Positions 47,891 to 56,773 of a stretch of DNA of 64,000 nucleotides are shown here, in pieces. Each line of letters opens with the position of its first letter. Within the stretch, counting starts at the first letter, position 1. The position numbers were made by a program, and so were the translations under genes. The notes under the pieces are model-generated. The model saw only the letters and a list, made by a program, of their open reading frames with translations. It ran no database searches and was not told the DNA's origin. Origin of the DNA: Alkalicoccobacillus gibsonii (GTDB lineage: Bacteria > Bacillota > Bacilli > Bacillales > Bacillaceae_D); the NCBI RefSeq assembly GCF_016798245.1, contig NZ_JAEUZA010000003.1:551194-615193 (forward strand). The letters run 5' to 3'.

Positions 47891-48592
47891 ATGAGCAGAG
47901 CGGAGAAGAGTCATTATTTAGAGTTAGATCGAGTGATTTTTATTGGAAGAACGTTTGATGAATATATGAAAATGTTTGGTTTGAATGAGCAAGATCTACA
48001 ACGGGAGAAAGTGCTTGATTGTCCAGCGGGGGCATGTTCTTTTACTGCTCATGCCCATTCCTTAGGTATGGATGTTACAGCCTGTGATATGGCCTATACG
48101 TATTCGATGCAGTCCTTATACGAGAAAGGATCTGACGACGTTGAGTATGCGATGAAGGGGGTAGCAAAAGCTAGGGACAAGTATCAGTGGGATTACTTTA
48201 AAGATGTTGAGGATTTGAGGGTGCACCGTCTCACGGCATTAACAGAATGTACAAATCATATGGAAGCATTTCCTGAACGATACGTACCGGCGATGCTTCC
48301 GGCCCTACCTTTTGCAGATCAACAGTTTGATCTAACACTTTCAGCGCACTTTTTATTTATGTATAGTGATCGACTGGATCAGGATTTTCACCTAAAGACA
48401 ATCAAGGAATTGTTACGTGTCACCAAAAAGGAATTAAGAATATTTCCTTTGGTAGACCTTGAAGGCGAAAGATACGCACATTTAGATCAAGTGAAGTCAA
48501 CCTTAACTGAAAGAGGCTTCTCAGTTTCAGAAGTGCGAACAACGTATGAATTTCATAGCAACGCACACACGATGTTAGTCATTAAACGATAA
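47891..48592 (+). CDS. SAM-dependent methyltransferase-like protein
   Basis: 233 residues. Motif I of a class I methyltransferase appears as KVLDCPAGACSFTAHAHSLG (about residues 38-57), with VTACDMAYTYS as motif II. A later LPFADQQFDLTLSAHFLFMY (about 141-160) resembles motif IV and is followed by ELLRVTKKELRIFPL. The C-P-A-G version replaces the usual D-x-G-x-G, so SAM binding is likely but not certain. Substrate unknown. Ribosome site AGAGGTGAG. A GNAT gene follows after 18 bases. Confidence 0.78.
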   Translation: MSRAEKSHYLELDRVIFIGRTFDEYMKMFGLNEQDLQREKVLDCPAGACSFTAHAHSLGMDVTACDMAYTYSMQSLYEKGSDDVEYAMKGVAKARDKYQWDYFKDVEDLRVHRLTALTECTNHMEAFPERYVPAMLPALPFADQQFDLTLSAHFLFMYSDRLDQDFHLKTIKELLRVTKKELRIFPLVDLEGERYAHLDQVKSTLTERGFSVSEVRTTYEFHSNAHTMLVIKR

Positions 48593-48610
48593 GAGAAAAG
48601 AGGATGCACG

Positions 48611-49114
48611 ATGTCAATTCGAAAGGCCGTTATAGAAGATGCGCCTGCTATGGCAAGAGTCCATGTTGATAGCTGGCGTACTACATACAAGGGACTATTG
48701 CCCGATGAAATGTTGGAGAAACTTTCATACGATGAACGAACGAAGCTATGGGAGAACAACATACAAAATGAGCGAGGATTTATCTATGTAGCAGAAAAAG
48801 ATGATGGCCAAATCATTGGTATCGCTTCAGGAGAAAAGCGTGAAAAAAGCAAGGATGCGAATGTAGGGGACTTAACGACTGTTTACCTTTTTAAAGAGGA
48901 ACAAGGAAAAGGAATTGGCGCTCGACTAACCAATCAAATTTTAGAGGAACTCTATACATTAGGCTGCACAACCATCTATGTCGAGGTCTTAGCGAATAAT
49001 CAATCAAGAATCTTTTATGAGAAGATGGGGGCAACTCTTCATCAGGAGGAGCAGATTACTCTTAGAGGCGAGAATGTGGATGTGCTTATTTACGAATGGA
49101 AAAAGGAAACTTGA
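48611..49114 (+). CDS. GNAT family N-acetyltransferase
   Basis: 167 residues. Starts MSIRKAVIEDAPAMARVHVD and has TTYKGLLPDEMLEKLSYDER, both typical of one widespread GNAT group. The acetyl-CoA loop is VYLFKEEQGKGIGARLTNQI (about residues 92-111), followed by IYVEVLANNQSRIFYEKMGA. All core elements are present. Substrate unknown. Followed by a strong terminator. Confidence 0.86.
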   Translation: MSIRKAVIEDAPAMARVHVDSWRTTYKGLLPDEMLEKLSYDERTKLWENNIQNERGFIYVAEKDDGQIIGIASGEKREKSKDANVGDLTTVYLFKEEQGKGIGARLTNQILEELYTLGCTTIYVEVLANNQSRIFYEKMGATLHQEEQITLRGENVDVLIYEWKKET

Positions 49115-49130
49115 ACCTCATGGTAGAAAG

Positions 49131-49169
49131 ATGGATTCTGTATACGCCTGTGTACAGAATCCATTTTAT
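49131..49169 (+). terminator. Terminator after GNAT gene
   Basis: ATGGATTCTGTATAC pairs with GTGTACAGAATCCAT, then TTTTATTT. Confidence 0.85.
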
Positions 49170-49247
49170 TTCTTAACTTTTTCTAAAATCAGTGTGAAGA
49201 AAGATCATTTCTAGAGGATATCTGTATAAAATGGAGGTCAGTGAATC

Positions 49248-49424
49248 ATGTTCTTTAAGCGAAAAAAGTTACAATGCTCATCGTGCAAAAAAGAATTTCA
49301 ATCAGATGAAAAGCTGGCTCTATTCGTTAGGGCAGGAGAGCTAAATGGAGTAACAAATTTAAAGGCGTTTGCAAAATTACAGCGCCTAGAATGTCTGGAT
49401 TGTGTAGCAAAAGGGAGTAAGTAA
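49248..49424 (+). CDS. 58-residue zinc-ribbon protein
   Basis: A very small gene. ATG at 49248 has GGAGGT about 10 bases upstream. The peptide starts MFFKRKKLQCSSCKKEF and ends LQRLECLDCVAKGSK, so two CxxC pairs sit about 36 residues apart (CSSC at 10-13, CLDC at 49-52). This looks like a minimal zinc ribbon. Highly basic N-terminus. Function unknown. It lies alone, 118 bases before the giant membrane protein gene. Confidence 0.65.
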   Translation: MFFKRKKLQCSSCKKEFQSDEKLALFVRAGELNGVTNLKAFAKLQRLECLDCVAKGSK

Positions 49425-49541
49425 GCCCTAACCGCATCGCTCATATCAAGGAACTTTGTGTAAAATATCAAATAATCATGACCTGGTACTAACATTAGGT
49501 ATAAGATAATTAGTAAGAATTAGACATTAGGGGGTGTTCAT

Positions 49542-52500
49542 TTGAAAGAAAAGAATCAGAAAGCCCATCAAAAGATTGATCAGGCCATCGATGAGGTGCT
49601 CTTACTCGCGGAAGAGGATTATATTGATGTGTCTACGTATGAGGCGGTGAAGAAGGGGTTTGATGCAAAGCTTCTGGCTTTAGAGGAGCAAGAAAAAGAA
49701 GAGCTTGCTAAACAAAAAGCAGCAGAGGTTGCGGAAAAAGAGCTTCAGCTATCTCAAACTGCTCCTGCTCAATCGCAAGAGCAAGCGCCTCCCGCAATAA
49801 ATAAGCCAGTTCAAACGCAACCTGTCCGTCCAACAATTGTCAAAAAACAGCGTACTCCTGAGGAAAATCGCAAACGTCGATTAACGTATATTCTGACGTC
49901 TGGGGTCGCATTGTTGCTATTGGGTGGAGTGCTACTTGCATTAACCAATTGGCTAGTGCTTGCTCCAATCACAAAGGTTTTCTTAATTAGTGGAATTGCG
50001 GTGTTGTTTGCAGGAATGAGTTATGTAGCTCATCGTCTTAAGATTAAACAAACGATGCTTGCTTTTCTGATGCTTTTTGCGTTTTTTGTACCGATTGTCT
50101 TTTTCTCTATTAGTTATTATGGAATTTTTGGTGATTACTTATCTATGGGTGGAGAGGGCAGTTTGTTATTTGCGGCTCTTGCATCTCTTACTTGTGCTGT
50201 ACTTTACGCATTTTTATATAGCATTGAAGCGAACCGGACATTTCAGATTGTTGCACTTCTCGCAACAGCTTCAAGTATGTTGTATACGGCTGGATTTATT
50301 TCATCCACGATTGAGACGTATGTACTCATACTAGCAATCTTTGTGTTTGCTCAACTGCTTGTTTGGAAAAAGGCAATGGGTTTATCTGCGTTGCAGTCGT
50401 ATCGTGCGTATCTGCCATGGTTTATACTCGCGCAGATCATTCTCGCAACGTTTATCCAATTTATTTTATTTGAATGGAGTCGCGCTGGCTTTGGAAACTA
50501 TGCGTTACTCGGTATTCTCTATTATTGGTTTGCTTTAAAGCAACCTGTGTATAGAATTCTCTCTATCCCTGCCGTTTTAACCTTTAGCATAGGTGTAACA
50601 GGCTTTATCTTCTGGAACGCAAATGAATATGATTGGTATAATGCCTTACTTACGTTAGTGTTACCTACGATCTTACTGGCGGTTTATCAGATTGAGAAGA
50701 AAAAAACCGGGGACGTTTTATTGTATATGCCGATTCAGGTTATCTTTTTTGTTACGATCTTTTTCACACATACCTTTAGTCAACTAATGCTCCTTGACGA
50801 TTATTTTGCTCCTAACTTGTACGGCGTAACCATGTGTGGAACTGTGGTTCTTCTGATTACGGCCGGATGGTTAGCTAAACAACGAGTGACTTTGTTCTTT
50901 GGGTATCTGTTAGCCAGTTATTCAATCTGGTATTTACTCAGTCATTACCTTAAATCCATTAGTACTCGGGCGATTTTACTTGTTACGCTTTTTGTTGTTC
51001 TTTATCTAGCAACGATTTTCATTCAGAAGCTTGATACAAGGTTGATACGCCATCCAATTAAACTCATTTCTGCTTTATCGTTAGGAATGATTTCGTTGGA
51101 GCTCGCTGCTTATACAGAATGGTGGCTATTAACTGCTGTATTCCTGAGTCTAACGATTGTTGCCTCTGTTTTGTTTAGGTATGAAGTAAAAGCGTATCAG
51201 AGTGTGATGAGTGTAAGTGGAGTCATTGTCTTATTCTTTGCAGTGATTACATCTTATTTTGCCAGAGCAAATGAAAGCATCTATCTTGCACCACTTGATA
51301 CAACCGTTCACTTTATAGTAGGTGCAGGTTTACTTTCAGGCTTACATTTCGCCTACAAAAGATGGCAGGGTATGCAGACAGCCGTTGTCTCTTATGCTTC
51401 TGGTGGCTTGCTCTATCTAATCGTCCTGATGACAATCCTGTATCACTATCTCACGTTCGCTAGTGAGTTCCCTGTTGTTCTAACTGGCTATCTGCTCGCT
51501 GGAGTTCTCTACTTCCTAGTGGCTGCTGTCGTAATATTTAAGGAATCGGGATATTATGTAGGTGTTCTTGCTTTTGCGTTACTTGCGTATATGAGCTTAC
51601 TGAACACAGTACTTGCTGAGACGACAGTAGGCTTCTGGACCATTCTACTCCTTTCTGGTGGTATCTTCATATGGATTGGAAAAGGGATCAAACGAAGCAC
51701 CTCACTGGGAGCAAGCTTGTTCTATGTTACAGGTCACAGTCTTCTTTTAATCGTGGGCCTTTTCTATTCACTTTTTATCTTTATTAGTGACTTAAGTGTA
51801 CATGGCTTACTCGTACCATTTGTTTTCTTTATTGCAGAAGTCATTCTTTCAAAGAAACGAGTGTGGCGTCTCGCTCAAAGCTTATGCGCAGGAATCTTCC
51901 TATTAATACACAACATGATATGGTTCAGTAAGCTGCCGGTTGTGACAGAGTCAGACAGCTTACTTCTTACAGGAGGAATCATCCTTCTTTGTATGCTTTG
52001 GAAACCACTGTCTTATCAAAGAAAAGGGATCCTCGCTGGGTTGGTCTTACTGAATATTTATCCTCTTTCGTTACTTATTTGGGAAGCAACACTTTATGGA
52101 ATCGTGAAAATAGCTATTGTTTTTGCGGTAAGCATTTTGAGTATCTATTACCTTGAAGAGAAGCTTAAAAAAGGCAACTATACAGCAATCCCATATGCGT
52201 TCGCTTCACTTATCGTTCTCTTTGGAAATGAAAGTACGCTTCAAACAGTTATTTTACTCGTCGCCTTAGCGTTTGCAGGCAAGGCAACAGGTGTTTATTA
52301 CGTTGGCTGGTCCTTCATATCAAGCAAACGAGTGAACAGCTATCAGATCATTAGTACACTATTAATTTTATTTGCGAGTTTGCAGCTTCGTGGGGATCAA
52401 ACAATTGGAACAGTTGTGGAGCTTACGCTTGCAACCATTCTTTTTGCTTATCTTGTTCTGCTTTTTATCAAAGAGCAAAACAAAGGCGTTCGATTCGTAA

Positions 52501-53030
52501 AAGCGGCTACGCTGTTAATTGGTTTCTATTATCCGTACTCGCTGTTCCTAACGCTCCTCCCAGTTGCAGATGAGTATATGGTCTTTATCTATACGGTTCC
52601 ATGCATGCTACTTGTGAGTATTCTCCTGCGAATCGTTGCCAAAGATTATTCATGGAGACCACCGGTTGAAATGGTTACCGTAGTCCTTGGGTTTATTGTG
52701 ATGAGCTTATCCACACTTGCCAATCAAACGCTTTATGGAAGCTTAACTTTAAGCATTCTTGCTGTTCTTGCCATACTCGCTGGTTTTTATTTGAAATACG
52801 CAGCTTACTTTATAACAGGTGTAGTGGCTCTACTTGTCAATACGCTTTATGCCACAAGAACGTTTTGGTCAAGTATCCCTTGGTGGGTATATCTCATGGC
52901 TGGAGGAGCCATTCTCATCGGATTTGCCACGTACCAGGAGCTTAAGAAACGCGAAGAAGACACTTCAATTAAGGATCAGTGGGGTCAGTTCATGAGGAAG
53001 CTGAAGAATTATTTTACGAATTGGAAATAA
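49542..53030 (+). CDS. Very large polytopic membrane protein (DUF2157-like N-terminus)
   Basis: 1,162 residues. Residues 1-75 are charged and helical, probably a coiled coil. Residues 75-110 are rich in Pro and Gln. From about residue 112 to 1,140 there are roughly 30 hydrophobic helices in an almost unbroken series, with only short basic loops. The first pair (RLTYILTSGVALLLLGGVLL and ITKVFLISGIAVLFAGMSYV) resembles DUF2157-type proteins. The end is charged (KNYFTNWK). No catalytic motif is visible. TTG start with GGGGGTG upstream. Function unknown; homologues appear in Bacillaceae as hypothetical proteins (recalled). Confidence 0.75.
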   Translation: MKEKNQKAHQKIDQAIDEVLLLAEEDYIDVSTYEAVKKGFDAKLLALEEQEKEELAKQKAAEVAEKELQLSQTAPAQSQEQAPPAINKPVQTQPVRPTIVKKQRTPEENRKRRLTYILTSGVALLLLGGVLLALTNWLVLAPITKVFLISGIAVLFAGMSYVAHRLKIKQTMLAFLMLFAFFVPIVFFSISYYGIFGDYLSMGGEGSLLFAALASLTCAVLYAFLYSIEANRTFQIVALLATASSMLYTAGFISSTIETYVLILAIFVFAQLLVWKKAMGLSALQSYRAYLPWFILAQIILATFIQFILFEWSRAGFGNYALLGILYYWFALKQPVYRILSIPAVLTFSIGVTGFIFWNANEYDWYNALLTLVLPTILLAVYQIEKKKTGDVLLYMPIQVIFFVTIFFTHTFSQLMLLDDYFAPNLYGVTMCGTVVLLITAGWLAKQRVTLFFGYLLASYSIWYLLSHYLKSISTRAILLVTLFVVLYLATIFIQKLDTRLIRHPIKLISALSLGMISLELAAYTEWWLLTAVFLSLTIVASVLFRYEVKAYQSVMSVSGVIVLFFAVITSYFARANESIYLAPLDTTVHFIVGAGLLSGLHFAYKRWQGMQTAVVSYASGGLLYLIVLMTILYHYLTFASEFPVVLTGYLLAGVLYFLVAAVVIFKESGYYVGVLAFALLAYMSLLNTVLAETTVGFWTILLLSGGIFIWIGKGIKRSTSLGASLFYVTGHSLLLIVGLFYSLFIFISDLSVHGLLVPFVFFIAEVILSKKRVWRLAQSLCAGIFLLIHNMIWFSKLPVVTESDSLLLTGGIILLCMLWKPLSYQRKGILAGLVLLNIYPLSLLIWEATLYGIVKIAIVFAVSILSIYYLEEKLKKGNYTAIPYAFASLIVLFGNESTLQTVILLVALAFAGKATGVYYVGWSFISSKRVNSYQIISTLLILFASLQLRGDQTIGTVVELTLATILFAYLVLLFIKEQNKGVRFVKAATLLIGFYYPYSLFLTLLPVADEYMVFIYTVPCMLLVSILLRIVAKDYSWRPPVEMVTVVLGFIVMSLSTLANQTLYGSLTLSILAVLAILAGFYLKYAAYFITGVVALLVNTLYATRTFWSSIPWWVYLMAGGAILIGFATYQELKKREEDTSIKDQWGQFMRKLKNYFTNWK

Positions 53031-53102
53031 GGGATGAGAGCAATGAACAAAATCAAGATGTCTCCTTCTTAAAAAAAATTTAAAAAAGCCTAAGCAACTT
53101 CT

Positions 53103-53138
53103 AAAGATGATCACTGTATGAACAGGATCATCTTTTTT
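53103..53138 (+). terminator. Terminator after large membrane protein gene
   Basis: AAAGATGATC and CTGT pair with ACAG and GATCATCTTT (one bulged A), followed by TTTT. Confidence 0.85.
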
Positions 53139-53244
53139 ATTCTAGCAATTAGAGTAAAATGAGGTAGAAAGGTAGCTTTTTTCACGCATAATTTAAAATT
53201 TGAAAAGATAATAGGTTATCATTTACAATGAAACGTACATTATT

Positions 53245-53258
53245 TGTAAGCGCTTAAA
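53245..53258 (+). promoter_or_regulatory. Near-consensus cre site upstream of yesM-like gene
   Basis: TGTAAGCGCTTAAA matches the cre consensus TGWAANCGNTNWCA except at position 13 (A instead of C). It lies 40 bases before the sensor kinase start. Confidence 0.5.
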
Positions 53259-53297
53259 ATAGGAGGGCGATTTCAATTATACAATGGTGGCTGGCTT

Positions 53298-55040
53298 ATG
53301 TTTAAGAGGTTTAAAGTGAGAACTGTGCTATTTAGCAGCTTTGCTTTGTTTATTATTATCCTTTTCTCTATTCTGATTCTAGTAAGTTATAGAACTATGG
53401 TTAACGAAATGACAGACCAGACCATAGTTCATCAGCAAGAAACATTGGCTCTGTACAGCAAAGAGATTAACAATCAGCTTCGTGCTGTTGAAGAAATGTC
53501 TTTAGTGTTATCAAGATACAGTGCGCTCCAAACAATTCTTCAAGGGTCAACTGATTCTGGACTTTATTACTACAATTATCAACGCTCCAATGTTCATTCT
53601 TATTTATATCAAGTGATTCTTAGTATGTCCTTAGTAGAATCCATTGATATCTACATGCAACAGCCACCAGCCTACGATCCACAAACGCCTATTCGTTATT
53701 TATCTATACTTGATTTACATGATCATCCCAAGAACCAAACACTGAATCAATTGGATGAGGGATGGCTTGGACCTCATCAAATGCACTTAAAAGAGGAGTC
53801 AGCTGAAATCGTCTCCTATACGAGAAGCATCTATTCTTCTTCAGGAACAATACGTGGTGTATTGGTTATGAATATTTCTCTTCAACAGTTCGTCCCATTG
53901 ATTAAGGATAATCAACAATCAAAATCTCGTGTCCTATTGGATTCTTCTCTTAATCAAATTGCTACAATTGGAGACCCAGACCTTCCAATTAATTTGGAAT
54001 TACAACTACATATGGCTAACCTCACAAATAATGAAAACAATGAAGGTATGCAGGAAAATGATAAAGGCTTAATCGTTTGGTCTGGTCTTAGCGAGTCAGG
54101 GTGGAAATTAGTTGAGCTAACACCAAGAGGAGAGCTGACAGGAAGCGGAGCTCGTATGGCTATCATCCTATTTGGAATTGGCTTTATTGCTGTCATATGT
54201 GCTCTGTTTGTGACGTACTTTCTTTCTTCAACATTTACTAAACCCATTTTACTTTTAGTTCATGCAATGCAGAAATATGGACTAGGGCAAACCATTTCTC
54301 TGCCGGAGAATTATCATAACGAGTTCGGGCAGCTGTTTAATGGCTTTCAACGTATGACTAATCGGATTAAAAGACTCCATCAAAAAATTGAACACCAAAG
54401 CTATTTAAAACGAAAAGCCGAAATCGGTGCATTACAAGCTAACATTAATCCTCATTTTTTGTACAACACATTAGATCAGCTCAATTGGATGGCGATTGAA
54501 CGAAATCAAGATGAGATGAGCAAGGTCATTGAATTAATTGGGAAAATGTTACGTATTGGACTATCAGAAGGTAAAAGTTTAATCCCTATAAAAGATGAGC
54601 TAGCCCACGTTCAATATTATCTGAAGATTCAGCAGTATCGGCTACACAATTCTTTAACCTATGAATTTAAGCTAAGTAAGGATGCAGAGCCCTATTTCAT
54701 TCCTAAGTTTACACTTCAGCCACTGATTGAGAATGCGATCATTCACGGTTTTCATAGACGTGAACAAGGCAAGATTAGAGTGACGATCACAGTCGAGGAA
54801 AAAAGAGTGAACATTCGAGTCACAGATAATGGATGTGGATTTGAAACAAAAATGATGAAAAAAAGAGGATATGGCATTGAGAATGTGGATAAACGTATCA
54901 AAGCCTATTTTGGCGAGGGATATGGTGTCATCATCCGTAGTAAAAGAAATCTAGGAACAACTGTCAGCATTAATGTAGCTAAACAATTGAATGATCAAAT
55001 AAAAGGTGGGTTAACCAATGTGGAGGACCGTGATCGTTGA
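53298..55040 (+). CDS. Sensor histidine kinase, YesM-like
   Basis: 580 residues. Membrane helix 1 lies at about 12-33, an extracellular sensor domain at 35-285, helix 2 at 290-312, then HAMP. The kinase core begins with EIGALQANINPHFLYNTLDQ (phospho-His in NPHF, about residue 385). The ATPase part has LQPLIENAIIHGFHRR (N box, about 473) and TDNGCGFETK (about 512). Such kinases sense sugars outside the cell, usually with help of a binding protein. It pairs with the regulator at 55018 (23-base overlap) and precedes an ABC importer. Confidence 0.9.
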   Translation: MFKRFKVRTVLFSSFALFIIILFSILILVSYRTMVNEMTDQTIVHQQETLALYSKEINNQLRAVEEMSLVLSRYSALQTILQGSTDSGLYYYNYQRSNVHSYLYQVILSMSLVESIDIYMQQPPAYDPQTPIRYLSILDLHDHPKNQTLNQLDEGWLGPHQMHLKEESAEIVSYTRSIYSSSGTIRGVLVMNISLQQFVPLIKDNQQSKSRVLLDSSLNQIATIGDPDLPINLELQLHMANLTNNENNEGMQENDKGLIVWSGLSESGWKLVELTPRGELTGSGARMAIILFGIGFIAVICALFVTYFLSSTFTKPILLLVHAMQKYGLGQTISLPENYHNEFGQLFNGFQRMTNRIKRLHQKIEHQSYLKRKAEIGALQANINPHFLYNTLDQLNWMAIERNQDEMSKVIELIGKMLRIGLSEGKSLIPIKDELAHVQYYLKIQQYRLHNSLTYEFKLSKDAEPYFIPKFTLQPLIENAIIHGFHRREQGKIRVTITVEEKRVNIRVTDNGCGFETKMMKKRGYGIENVDKRIKAYFGEGYGVIIRSKRNLGTTVSINVAKQLNDQIKGGLTNVEDRDR

Positions 55041-56628
55041 TGATGATGCACAAGTATTAGCTGGGTTAAAAGCAATTATTCCTTGGAAGAGCTTAAACAT
55101 GTGTCTGGTAGGAGAGGCCAGGGACGGATCGGAAGGAATGAAAGTAATTTGTGAGAAGGAACCGGATTTAGTGATTACAGATATCTATATGCCTGTGATG
55201 GATGGGTTAGAGATGATGCAATCACTTTATAGCTGCCATGCGTTTACAGGGAAGTGTGTGATTCTGAGTGGGCATTCTGATTTTGAATACGCAAGAAAGG
55301 CCTTGCGCTTACGAATCGATGAATATCTTTCAAAACCAACTTCATCTGATACCATTAAAGAAGTTCTTGCGCGAGTAACAGAACAGCTAGCTCAGCACCA
55401 TGTTGAGCAGCAGAAGCAGGAGGAGCTAGAGGATCAGTTAAAATCGTACGAATACCTTATTGAACGGAATTGGCTGCGAGACGCAGTAATAGGGGAGTCG
55501 AGTCAGAGAGGAGCCTTTCTCCCATTGCAACATACTTGGAAGAATAAGCGACATGTAGTCTGTGTGCTAGCCATTCATCAGAGGCCAAGTATGACTTCAA
55601 ACGTCACAGATTGGTTTCTCCTACGTGTGGCATCAAAAAATATTGTTGGAGAGATCGCTAAAAACCATCAGATTGAGTTGGATTGGGTGGACCTTTATAA
55701 CGAATTTTCAGCTGTTGTGATTCATGATGATCAAGAGAGTGATTGGGATAAATTATATATTCAACTACAGGATATAGCAGCAGAGATCGTTGAATCTGTT
55801 TCAAGATATCTTAAGCTGAAAGTCCTAATTGGCATTGGGGAGCCATGCGATACATGGCGGCAGCTTTCCACCTCAACAGATGTTGCGATGCAAGCATTAA
55901 AGGAACCAGCAAAACACGTGGCGATTTCTGGAGAAGAAACAACTGCCGTAACTGATCATAAAAAGAAGGAGCCCTCTTGGTATTATTTAAGCATGGCTGA
56001 AGCAATTCGATTTGGCCGATCGGATGAAGTGGAAAGTTTGCTGCATCAATGCTTTGACCAACTGGAATTGGAAGGAAGGCTTAACTCCCCAGATCAATTA
56101 CGTATGTGTGGTACAGAGATTTGGACTGCTATTTCGTATTCAATGCATCATAAGGGGATGCCAATAGATGATATTTTCTCTACTATAGATTTAGCCGAGG
56201 ATTTAAATAGAATCCTATTTCAAGAGGAACTTAGGGATTGGCTAATAAGAAGAATCATTCGCATTTTTGATTATTATAAGCTCGACGATAATATTAAGCA
56301 TAGACGTGCCATTAAGCGAACCATTGAATATATTCATAATCACTATCAAAACGATCTATCTATACAGAGCATTGCGGATGATTTGAACCTTTCGAGAAAC
56401 TATTTAGGTCAGCTTTTTATTAAAATTGTTGGAGAATCTTTTAAATCATACGCTACAAGGGTGCGCCTTGAAAAAGCAAGACAACTTTTAGTAGAAGGAG
56501 ACGAACTTTTAGTATACGAGGTTGCAGAATCTGTGGGTTATACTCATGTTCCATATTTTACAAGGCAGTTTAAACAATACTTTGGCTGTAGCCCAACGAT
56601 GCTTCTTAAGGAGTCTAAGACAAAATAG
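55018..56628 (+). CDS. Response regulator with AraC-type DNA-binding domain, YesN-like
   Basis: 536 residues. The receiver domain (1-120) has VIVDDDAQVLAGLKAIIPW, the phospho-acceptor in DLVITDIYMPVMDGLEMM (Asp about 56) and the Lys of YLSKPTSS. A long middle region follows. The C-terminus (about 435-536) has two AraC helix-turn-helix motifs, IQSIADDLNLSRNYLGQLFI and VYEVAESVGYTHVPYFTRQF. It most likely activates the following sugar importer genes. Start overlaps the kinase gene. Confidence 0.91.
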   Translation: MWRTVIVDDDAQVLAGLKAIIPWKSLNMCLVGEARDGSEGMKVICEKEPDLVITDIYMPVMDGLEMMQSLYSCHAFTGKCVILSGHSDFEYARKALRLRIDEYLSKPTSSDTIKEVLARVTEQLAQHHVEQQKQEELEDQLKSYEYLIERNWLRDAVIGESSQRGAFLPLQHTWKNKRHVVCVLAIHQRPSMTSNVTDWFLLRVASKNIVGEIAKNHQIELDWVDLYNEFSAVVIHDDQESDWDKLYIQLQDIAAEIVESVSRYLKLKVLIGIGEPCDTWRQLSTSTDVAMQALKEPAKHVAISGEETTAVTDHKKKEPSWYYLSMAEAIRFGRSDEVESLLHQCFDQLELEGRLNSPDQLRMCGTEIWTAISYSMHHKGMPIDDIFSTIDLAEDLNRILFQEELRDWLIRRIIRIFDYYKLDDNIKHRRAIKRTIEYIHNHYQNDLSIQSIADDLNLSRNYLGQLFIKIVGESFKSYATRVRLEKARQLLVEGDELLVYEVAESVGYTHVPYFTRQFKQYFGCSPTMLLKESKTK

Positions 56629-56721
56629 AGGAAATCTAATCATATGCAAGCATTTATTGAATTTACGCAGAATGCTTTATTTGTGCAACTTTTTTAACAT
56701 TTGTGTTCTATTCACAGATAT

Positions 56722-56735
56722 AGAAACCGTTTACA
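56722..56735 (-). promoter_or_regulatory. Near-consensus cre site upstream of ABC importer 2
   Basis: Read leftwards, TGTAAACGGTTTCT matches the cre consensus except for the last base. Confidence 0.5.
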
Positions 56736-56740
56736 CTAAA

Positions 56741-56754
56741 TGAAAGCGCTTTAT
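56741..56754 (+). promoter_or_regulatory. Second cre-like site upstream of ABC importer 2
   Basis: TGAAAGCGCTTTAT has the cre core but ends AT instead of CA. It lies six bases after the first site; the pair could also bind a LacI-type regulator. Confidence 0.4.
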
Positions 56755-56773
56755 TAATAAGGAGGAGACATTA

